In this document: positions 1 through 5,476 of the stretch, piece by piece | How positions within the stretch are numbered: the first letter of the stretch is position 1 | Layout: each line of letters starts with the position of its first letter | Source: an uncultured Bacteroidota bacterium | GTDB taxonomy: Bacteria > Bacteroidota > Bacteroidia > Chitinophagales > Chitinophagaceae | DNA: 7,215 bases | Assembly (NCBI GenBank): GCA_946479055.1 | Contig: CAMLEX010000248.1 | Coordinates: forward strand, 1-7,215 | Reading direction: 5' to 3' | The notes under the pieces: generated by a model | What the model was told of the DNA's origin: nothing | The model's input: only the letters and a program-made list of their open reading frames with translations | Databases searched by the model: none | Made by a program: the position numbers and the translations under genes

Positions 1-1527
1 TATTTGTTCCTGTATTTTCTCTGGCCGCATTTGCGGGAAAAATAGTACATCCTGTATAGAGGGCTGATTGGTCAACAACATACACAACCTGTCGATGCCA
101 AAACCGATACCGGATGTGGGCGGCATTCCATATTCCAAAGCCCGCAGAAAATCATAATCAATGAACATCGCTTCATGATCACCTCTTTCCATTAATTGTA
201 CCTGTTCTTCAAAGCGTTCCCGCTGATCAATAGGGTCATTTAATTCCGAGTAGGCATTAGCGATTTCTTTTCCATTGATGATTAATTCAAAACGTTCAAC
301 CAACCCTTGCTTGTCACGATGTTTTTTTGTCAGGGGACTCATTTCAACAGGGTAATCTATAATGAACGTAGGTTGTACATAATGGTCTTCGCATTTGCCG
401 CCAAAGATCTCATCAATCAGCTTGCCTTTTCCCATTGTATTGTCAACATGAATATGCAATTGCTGGCAAACAGAACGCAGTTGCTCTTCATTCATACGGC
501 TTACATCAAAACCCGTATGTTCTTTAATGGCATCATAAATGCTGATACGTTTAAAAGGTGCTTTGAAAGAAATGTTTTTATCACCTATTTGTACCTCCGT
601 TGAATTACCAACATCCATCGCTGCTTTTTCCAGCAACTGTTCAGTTGTGTCCATCATCCAGTAATAATCTTTGTAGGCTGTATAAAATTCAAGAATGGTA
701 AATTCAGGATTATGTGTTCGGTCCATGCCTTCATTTCGAAAGTTCCGGCTGAATTCATATACCCAGTCAAAGCCTCCGACGATTAGTCTCTTTAAATACA
801 ATTCATTGGCAACACGTAAATAAAAAGGGACATCCAGCGCATTATGATGAGTAATAAAAGGCCTTGCAGCAGCGCCGCCCGGTATGTTTTGCAGTACCGG
901 TGTATCTACTTCCAATGCACCCTGCGCATTTAAAAACTCACGCATGGAGTTGATGAGTTTTGTTCTTTTAATAAATGTTTCCTTTACCGATGGATTGATA
1001 ATAAGGTCCGCATATCGCTGGCGATAACGGAACTCAGGATCAGTAACAGCATCAAAGGTTTGGCCTTCCGCTTCTTTCACTATTGGCAGCGGACGCAATG
1101 ATTTGCTCAAAAGTGTCAGCTCTTTAACATGAACAGATGTTTCACCTGTTTTGGTGATAAAGGCATAACCTTTTATGCCAATGATATCGCCAATATCGAG
1201 CAATTTTTTCCAGACAATATCATAAAGGGTTTTGTCTTCACCGGGACAGATATCATCACGGCGGATATACAATTGTATTTTCCCATGTGCATCCTGGATC
1301 ACCGCAAAATTGGCCTTGCCCATATCTCTTACACTCATAATGCGGCCGGCCAGGCATACATCAGCAAATTGATCTTTGGTTTCTTCTTTATAATTTTCTT
1401 TTATAAAAACCGAATGGCTGTTGACCGGATATAAAGGAGCCGGGTAGGGCTCTATTCCCATCATAATCAGTTCGGCCAGTTTTTCGCGACGTAGTTCTTC
1501 TTGTTCGGAAAGGTGTTGTGTACTCAT
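1..1527 (-). CDS. lysS: Lysyl-tRNA synthetase, class II (3' end outside window)
   Basis: Charges tRNA-Lys with lysine using ATP, in the cytoplasm. I translated this frame by hand: it is open from an ATG at 1527 (MSTQHLSEQEELRREKLAEL) to the window edge, 509 codons with no stop. An N-terminal OB-fold anticodon-binding region (about residues 55-150, including AGRIMSVRDMGKANF) precedes the class II catalytic core. Visible core motifs are GGAAARPFITHHNALD from residue 217, motif 2 RNFRNEG at 261-267 followed by HNPEFTILEFY, and motif 3 GIGFGIDR at 473-480. After motif 3 it reads VLFFPQMRPEK, where the E. coli enzyme ends; this protein continues, and bacteroidete LysS proteins often carry a C-terminal extension, so several dozen residues may lie outside the window. 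It begins 50 nt after the hydroxylase gene with no clear terminator between, so read-through is possible, although a housekeeping gene probably has its own promoter. Identification is secure. Confidence 0.97.
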   Translation of the reverse strand, partial: MSTQHLSEQEELRREKLAELIMMGIEPYPAPLYPVNSHSVFIKENYKEETKDQFADVCLAGRIMSVRDMGKANFAVIQDAHGKIQLYIRRDDICPGEDKTLYDIVWKKLLDIGDIIGIKGYAFITKTGETSVHVKELTLLSKSLRPLPIVKEAEGQTFDAVTDPEFRYRQRYADLIINPSVKETFIKRTKLINSMREFLNAQGALEVDTPVLQNIPGGAAARPFITHHNALDVPFYLRVANELYLKRLIVGGFDWVYEFSRNFRNEGMDRTHNPEFTILEFYTAYKDYYWMMDTTEQLLEKAAMDVGNSTEVQIGDKNISFKAPFKRISIYDAIKEHTGFDVSRMNEEQLRSVCQQLHIHVDNTMGKGKLIDEIFGGKCEDHYVQPTFIIDYPVEMSPLTKKHRDKQGLVERFELIINGKEIANAYSELNDPIDQRERFEEQVQLMERGDHEAMFIDYDFLRALEYGMPPTSGIGFGIDRLCMLLTNQPSIQDVLFFPQMRPEKIQEQI

Positions 1528-1552
1528 TACTCTGCTTTTTTCAAAAGTGGGT

Positions 1553-1560
1553 CAAAGGTA
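1553..1560 (-). promoter_or_regulatory. Possible Bacteroidota -7 promoter box for lysS
   Basis: Read on the minus strand, the 50-nt gap before lysS (1528-1577) contains TACCTTTG, an exact match to the Bacteroidota housekeeping -7 consensus TAnnTTTG, 25 nt before the lysS ATG. I could not find a convincing -33 TTG-type element at the usual spacing, so this is a tentative call. Nothing else is recognisable in the gap, and no hairpin with a T-tract is present to end the upstream operon. Confidence 0.35.
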
Positions 1561-1577
1561 CTGGAAACACTCCTTTT

Positions 1578-2198
1578 CTAATGATTGGATTTTCCAAAAT
1601 AGAACTGTATGAACCTTGGTGAAATCCTTACGTCTTCCGGTGCGCTGGTATTAAACAATTTGTCCCACCAGGTTACACAAGTGCTGAAACAACAGTCAGG
1701 GTATTTGCAATGGTGATGAATATGCGATACCTGTAAACGGGGAAAAATCTTTTGCGCCCAGGGTTTATGTAAGAGAACATGCATGAAACAGTAATATACA
1801 AACCCGGTATAAAGACCCGTACAAAAGGTAAAATAGTTGTCGAGCAAAATGGCGGATACGATAAATAAAATGTTTAACAACAATAGTTTGGTGTTCAGCT
1901 CTGCTGTGATCTTTAGTTCAGTAGGATGTCTATGATGATTCATGTGTCGCTCCAGACTTTTCCCCGGATGTCTTTTTTCTTTGCCATGCATCCAGAACCG
2001 GTGAGAGATATATTCGAAAAAAGTATAGGTTATGAAGCCGGTAAAAAATAATAACACGTGAAATGAAAGACGGTTTTCACTTTCCAACCTGGTTATGCCG
2101 TAAATAGCCGGGCTAAGTAAAAACAGGAAAATTGCATAACATTCCAGTTGTGAAAAATTTCTTGCCTTTGGAGAGGATCCAAATGATTGCGTATTCAT
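1578..2198 (-). CDS. Fatty acid hydroxylase / sterol desaturase superfamily membrane protein
   Basis: A 206-residue integral membrane protein with the histidine clusters of the di-iron fatty acid hydroxylase superfamily (PF04116 type), which hydroxylates or desaturates lipids using O2. The His boxes are H66-x4-H71 (HRFWMH), H85-xx-HH89 (HMNHH), H140-x3-H144 (HVLLH) and H159-xx-HH163 (HIHHH), followed by the family-like ending TWWDKLFNT near 176-184. Hydrophobic segments lie at about 21-35, 46-64, 104-119 and 125-143, placing the metal site on the cytoplasmic side by analogy. Its ATG overlaps the TGA of the preceding SDR gene by 4 nt, so it is the last gene of the operon; the stop is TAG. Cysteines are clustered beside the last His box (164, 169, 170, 174), which is unusual. 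The substrate is unknown: a fatty acyl or sphingolipid chain is likeliest, a carotenoid or sterol-like molecule possible. Confidence 0.9.
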   Translation of the reverse strand: MNTQSFGSSPKARNFSQLECYAIFLFLLSPAIYGITRLESENRLSFHVLLFFTGFITYTFFEYISHRFWMHGKEKRHPGKSLERHMNHHRHPTELKITAELNTKLLLLNILFIVSAILLDNYFTFCTGLYTGFVYYCFMHVLLHKPWAQKIFPRLQVSHIHHHCKYPDCCFSTCVTWWDKLFNTSAPEDVRISPRFIQFYFGKSNH

Positions 2199-3094
2199 AA
2201 TAATAATTTTGTGGTGGAAGAGTTGATCAATAAATTTGTAATTACTCCCCGGCTTACCGGGATAATAACAGGTTCGGGTGACAGATAGCAGGTATAAGAA
2301 TTATTGGAACTTAATTTTTTCATTCCATAGCCTGTTATCAGTTTTTTGATGGCTGCCGGAAGAACCTTATCTAAAAGCATAAAAAATTTATTTACCCGTC
2401 CCGGAATGATCACTTCTTTTCTTTTCAGTAATCCATCAATTGCAATAGGTACTACTTCTTCGGGGTTCATAACAGACAGACGGGAAATCCAGTTTCCTGT
2501 TTTGTTCATCAGGGTAAGAGGAATGTTAGTGTTCATGCCACCCGGACATAAAACACTTACATGGACTTTATTCTTTCTTAACTCCTTGCGTAGGCTTTTT
2601 GAAAAAAAATAGATAAAAGACTTTGTAGCTCCATATACCTGTTTTTTGGGCAAATAAAAAAAAGATGCCATACTTCCGACATTCAAAATGTAGGATTGAT
2701 TATTACGTTTCAAAGTATCGAGAAATAAACGGGTGATAAGAGTAGTGGCTAGTACATTTAGCTTGATCTGTTTCTCGTACAAGTGAATACTCCCTTCCTC
2801 AAAAAAAACAGTACTGCCGATTCCTGCATTGTTGATGAGCATATTCACCTGTAAGTTCAAAGCACTTATTTGATTATAGACTTCGAGACAACTTTCATCT
2901 TTGCACAGATCTTTTTCTATAGTTATTACATCAACAGGATAATTGCGTTTGATAAAATGGGTAAGTGAATGCAGTTCCGGTCCCGGCAGTGCTACAAGAA
3001 TAAGGTTCATTTTTCTCCGGGCACATTCAATAGCCAATGCTTTTCCAAAGCCTTCACTGGCGCCTGTGATCATTGTATAACAGGAGTTACGCAT
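2195..3094 (-). CDS. Classical short-chain dehydrogenase/reductase (SDR)
   Basis: A 299-residue NAD(P)-dependent oxidoreductase with a Rossmann fold. The cofactor motif TGASEGFG is at 10-17, NNAG at 88-91, and the catalytic tetrad is N113, S141, Y154 and K158 (YGATK). CPGGMNTN follows the active site, as in the DltE/COG0300 group of acyl- and ketone-reducing SDRs. After the second strand the usual Arg-rich NADP loop reads VALPGPEL, a form I associate with bacteroidete members. The start at 3094 gives a 25-nt overlap with the preceding gene. A later ATG at 3073 would give a tidy ATGA overlap but would remove most of the first beta strand, so the longer start is preferred. The Rossmann body ends near residue 261, and a 38-residue Ser/Thr/Asn-containing tail of no recognisable family follows. 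Substrate unknown; a keto-lipid or ketosphinganine-type reduction is a guess from its neighbours. Confidence 0.92.
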   Translation of the reverse strand: MRNSCYTMITGASEGFGKALAIECARRKMNLILVALPGPELHSLTHFIKRNYPVDVITIEKDLCKDESCLEVYNQISALNLQVNMLINNAGIGSTVFFEEGSIHLYEKQIKLNVLATTLITRLFLDTLKRNNQSYILNVGSMASFFYLPKKQVYGATKSFIYFFSKSLRKELRKNKVHVSVLCPGGMNTNIPLTLMNKTGNWISRLSVMNPEEVVPIAIDGLLKRKEVIIPGRVNKFFMLLDKVLPAAIKKLITGYGMKKLSSNNSYTCYLSPEPVIIPVSRGVITNLLINSSTTKLLL

Positions 3095-4074
3095 AGATAT
3101 GGATTTAAAAATTGAATGGTGGGTTGCAGCGCCTTGACAAAAGGAGTAATGGAATAACCAAGTTCTTCTATTGCTTTTGCAGAACTAAAGGATTTATTGC
3201 AATAAATATGTTTAACACTCTTTGCGCTGAAGACAGGTTCTTTGCCCAACAGTTTTGATTGTACCACATGCCAGCATCCATATAGTCTGGCCATGTTTTT
3301 TGGAATGGGAAGCAATATTCCTCTTGAGCCTGATATAGTGCGAATGGTTTGAAAGAATTCCGCATAGGAAAGATTTTCACCTCCCAGGATATATTTTTCA
3401 CCAGTGGTGCCCTTTTCCGTCGCCAGTAAATGTCCCTTTACGAGATCATTAATAAAAACATAATTAGAAATAAACTGAGGATTACCCGGACAAAAACTGA
3501 GTTTACCTTCAATAAACCTTTTGATCGTACTGTTAACACTGATAGGATGGGTTTCAATTCCGGGGCCATATACTTTTGATGCACTTACAATCACGACGAA
3601 CAATCCTTTCTTCGAATATTCTACCACCAACTTTTCAGCTAAAAATTTAGAGATGTCATAGTCACTATCAAAGCCTGTGATGCGTGGATCTGTTTCGTTC
3701 ATCGGCTCATGAAGTGAAGGACCGATGACACCGCAACTACTTGTAAAAACAAATCTTTGGACGCCGGACTGCAGTGCTGCATCCAGGACATTTCGGGTGC
3801 CTTCAACATTTATATCATAAAAGGCAGAAGGATTACTGGCATAGTGCTCTACTAATGCGGCTGTATGAAATACTTTTTCGCAGCCTTGCATGGCTATACC
3901 AATTGTTTCTTTTTTTGTTATGTCGCCTGCGAAAACATAAATATTTGGATGCTGAGGAATAAAAGCAGATTGAAGATTGCGAACTAAAATATGTACATGG
4001 TTTCCTTGTTGGGCTAAGGTTAAGGCAAGACTATGCCCAACATAGCCCGTCGCACCTGTTACTAAAACTTTCAT
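3070..4074 (-). CDS. Extended SDR: NAD-dependent epimerase/dehydratase, HpnA/DFR-like
   Basis: A 334-residue extended short-chain dehydrogenase, typical in length for the NAD-dependent epimerase/dehydratase family. The cofactor motif GATGYVG is at 7-13, the acidic position D51 lies in AGDIT, NVEGTRNVLDAA is at 89-100, and the catalytic residues are S112/S113 (TSSCGVIG) with Y139-x3-K143 (YDISK). The C-terminal part includes GEKYILGGENLSYAE, closely resembling the GERYILGGEN stretch of hopanoid-associated HpnA-like proteins and dihydroflavonol-4-reductase relatives. Such enzymes reduce ketones or oxidise hydroxyls, often on lipids or polyketides, and bacterial ceramide reductase CerR belongs to the same broad group. 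The ATG overlaps the TGA of the CPBP gene by 4 nt. No hopanoid genes (squalene cyclase, hpnC/D/E) are in the window, so the name hpnA is not applied. The fold is secure; the substrate is not known. Confidence 0.92.
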   Translation of the reverse strand: MKVLVTGATGYVGHSLALTLAQQGNHVHILVRNLQSAFIPQHPNIYVFAGDITKKETIGIAMQGCEKVFHTAALVEHYASNPSAFYDINVEGTRNVLDAALQSGVQRFVFTSSCGVIGPSLHEPMNETDPRITGFDSDYDISKFLAEKLVVEYSKKGLFVVIVSASKVYGPGIETHPISVNSTIKRFIEGKLSFCPGNPQFISNYVFINDLVKGHLLATEKGTTGEKYILGGENLSYAEFFQTIRTISGSRGILLPIPKNMARLYGCWHVVQSKLLGKEPVFSAKSVKHIYCNKSFSSAKAIEELGYSITPFVKALQPTIQFLNPYLCVTPVIQ

Positions 4075-4745
4075 AAAACAGTGGTTGATTTTTTAAAAAA
4101 AGGATACAACAAAAAAGACTCATAGGATAATGATAACAGCAGGTGAAGTAAAATGGCTGGCCAGACTGATTGATACCACAATGTAAAAACACACAATATC
4201 AATCCGAAGGGGATAGAACCACACATTTCTTTCTTACCATTGAATGAATGGATCAACGCATACAATGCAAGGTTGATAATAATAGCCTGTGCCGTACCAA
4301 AAATATAGACACAACTAACCAGTATGCAGCCACGGAAAAACCATTCATAGCTGATAAGAAAAAAGGACCTTAATACAATATGGATAGCCGCATGTAAGGA
4401 AGAACCTTTGTAATGACTGGGGTTTTCAAAAGACAAATCATCTGTATGTTTTATCACCAGCTTCAGCAACAGTAATCCGGTTATTATAAGTGTCAGAGCT
4501 TGCACAATGCTGATGGAATCCGGCCATTCCAGTAGATACTTTGGAAGAGCCGGCAAAAATAGTGCTGGTAATAATACCATGATAGAAGCTCCTCCTGCAT
4601 GGCGCAGGTGCAGCAGTTTCCAATTGCCGTTCAAGACTTTTATCGACACCAGGTTTTCACTTCTCATTTTCCATACCCATAAGCAAAGAAGGAAAAGCAA
4701 GCTATAACAACCGGCTAAAACAATTATCGGATTGAGTTTTTCCAT
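4071..4745 (-). CDS. CPBP (Rce1/Abi)-family membrane protein with altered active site
   Basis: A 224-residue polytopic membrane protein with about six hydrophobic segments (roughly 7-25, 52-70, 80-98, 122-150, 154-166, 178-206). It matches the CPBP intramembrane protease layout. Motif 1 is YEWFFRG at 133-139, where the usual EExxxR has Tyr for the first Glu but keeps E134 and R138. Motif 2 is YALIH, ending at H166. Motif 3 has H201 in ILLHLLLS, with Ser at 205 where Asn or Asp is usual. Family members cleave prenylated proteins or other membrane substrates, while some serve as non-proteolytic partners. In Rce1 the first Glu of motif 1 and the motif 2 His are catalytic, so activity here is doubtful. 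The ATG lies one nucleotide after the TGA of the DUF6134 gene, and the TGA overlaps the next start as ATGA, so it is co-translated with lipid-type enzymes. Family assignment is fairly good from the motif order; its role is unknown. Confidence 0.75.
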   Translation of the reverse strand: MEKLNPIIVLAGCYSLLFLLCLWVWKMRSENLVSIKVLNGNWKLLHLRHAGGASIMVLLPALFLPALPKYLLEWPDSISIVQALTLIITGLLLLKLVIKHTDDLSFENPSHYKGSSLHAAIHIVLRSFFLISYEWFFRGCILVSCVYIFGTAQAIIINLALYALIHSFNGKKEMCGSIPFGLILCVFTLWYQSVWPAILLHLLLSLSYESFLLYPFFKKSTTVL

Positions 4746-4746
4746 G

Positions 4747-5433
4747 TCATTTAGTTTTTAATTCAATTGTAGAGCTGTAAAACCTGTGATTTACTTCCAC
4801 TTTTGAGCATAGCCCATTGGTATAATAATATTCATTGAAATTGCCATCCGGAAAACTAATTTTATAATGATGGTCGCCCAGTGTTTCAATGTCGAGGAAC
4901 TGTTGAAAAATATCGGAATATACTTTTGGAATATCGGTGGGCTCGTTCAAATAAAGGCATATCATGTTATAACGAATCGGATAGGTGTTCAGTGTTTCAG
5001 AGTGGTGACCTTTGGTAATCACGTAATTATTGCCAGACAATTTTGTTTTCTTATTAATCTTTTCAGTGCCATTCATTTTTCGGTACAGGAATGACCAGGT
5101 CATTATTCCGTTTTCATAAATCGCTTCTTCCAAAGCTTTTACGGTAATTACAAAAATCAACCTTGCTTTTACATTCGATTCTATTTTAAATATGGTCTTG
5201 TTGCCGGAAAGATGCTGTGAAAAGGACATAGTGCCTATATCGTTGCCTTTTCTTGTAATGCTATATTCAAGCCTTACACTTTGAGGCAAAGCAAAATGAC
5301 TGATGAGAAGAAGCAGGATAAGAAAGAGTAATAGCCTGGTTGTTTTTTGCAGTATTATGGTGACTCTTTCTGCTTTTTCAGGATTGCTGCGCCGGTACCG
5401 GCGCAGCAATAGGTAAATGATGGTGGGAATCAT
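4747..5433 (-). CDS. DUF6134 family exported protein
   Basis: A 228-residue protein of unknown function that I assign to DUF6134 by its overall pattern. It has an early LEYSITRKGNDIGTMSFS strand pair, a central ITVKALEEAIYENG stretch, RYNMICLYLNEP followed by VYSDIFQQFLDIETL, and a closing FPDGNFNEYYYTNGLCSKVEV segment. The fold is probably beta-rich. A strongly hydrophobic run at about 33-48 (LLLFLILLLLISHFALP) looks like a signal peptide core with possible cleavage near residues 47-51; there is no lipobox cysteine, so it is probably periplasmic or a signal anchor. The start at 5433 leaves an unusually long basic N-terminal region of about 32 residues containing RRYRR. No ATG, GTG or TTG lies between the palindrome at 5383-5410 and the hydrophobic core, so a shorter start is hard to find; a TTG at codon 9 falls inside the palindrome. 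It begins 43 nt after the receptor gene and heads the five-gene block. Confidence 0.85.
   Translation of the reverse strand: MIPTIIYLLLRRYRRSNPEKAERVTIILQKTTRLLLFLILLLLISHFALPQSVRLEYSITRKGNDIGTMSFSQHLSGNKTIFKIESNVKARLIFVITVKALEEAIYENGIMTWSFLYRKMNGTEKINKKTKLSGNNYVITKGHHSETLNTYPIRYNMICLYLNEPTDIPKVYSDIFQQFLDIETLGDHHYKISFPDGNFNEYYYTNGLCSKVEVNHRFYSSTIELKTK
5383..5410. repeat. Perfect 28-bp GC-rich palindrome
   Basis: Each 14-base half reads ATTGCTGCGCCGGT on its own strand, with no mismatch and no spacer; the flanking bases do not pair. In RNA it would form a stem of about 12 bp capped by GUAC. It lies 67-94 nt after the receptor stop codon and covers codons 8-17 of the DUF6134 gene, encoding LLRRYRRSN. 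No T-tract follows on either strand, so it is not a standard intrinsic terminator. A transcript hairpin that attenuates or stabilises the downstream message, a protein-binding site, or a remnant of a palindromic repeat element are all possible. No second copy was seen in the window. Confidence 0.9.
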
Positions 5434-5476
5434 ACATGGTGGTTTAATGATTAATGTGAAGATTCAGCAGAGCCCT

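Larger units (their letters stand above)
1578..5433 (-). other. Predicted five-gene operon (DUF6134, CPBP, extended SDR, classical SDR, hydroxylase)
   Basis: The five genes run the same way with junctions of +1 nt (TGA-C-ATG at 4743-4749), a 4-nt ATGA overlap (4071-4074), a 25-nt overlap (3070-3094) and a 4-nt ATGA overlap (2195-2198). Such packing implies one transcript and translational coupling. No clear TAnnTTTG-type promoter was found in the 43 nt before the first gene, so transcription may enter from the receptor gene. No clear terminator follows the last gene. Confidence 0.85.

Noticed and set aside
307..603. Plus-strand open frame of 98 codons
   Set aside because: It lies antisense to the well-conserved catalytic domain of lysS and its translation has no family character.
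1129..1434. Plus-strand open frame of 101 codons
   Set aside because: It is antisense to the lysS OB-fold region; the lysS frame explains this stretch fully.
2248..2261. Small inverted repeat CCCGG-CTTA-CCGGG
   Set aside because: It has only 5-bp arms, lies inside the SDR coding tail, has no T-tract, and is within chance expectation.
2346..2612. Plus-strand open frame of 88 codons
   Set aside because: It is antisense to the catalytic half of the classical SDR gene, with no recognisable motif.
3168..3401. Minus-strand 77-codon frame inside the extended SDR gene
   Set aside because: It is an out-of-frame shadow of a gene with clear SDR motifs.
3070..4074. Naming the extended SDR hpnA
   Set aside because: The resemblance is real, but no hopanoid synthesis gene is visible and the family is broad, so the symbol would over-claim.
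4438..4707. Two short frames, one on each strand, inside the CPBP gene (4438-4623 minus, 4507-4707 plus)
   Set aside because: Both are shadows: the CPBP frame explains the region with membrane segments and family motifs.
5383..5410. Calling the palindrome an intrinsic terminator of the receptor gene
   Set aside because: On the minus strand it is followed by CCTGAAAAAG, with no run of T; the other strand also lacks one. It is kept as an unexplained palindrome.
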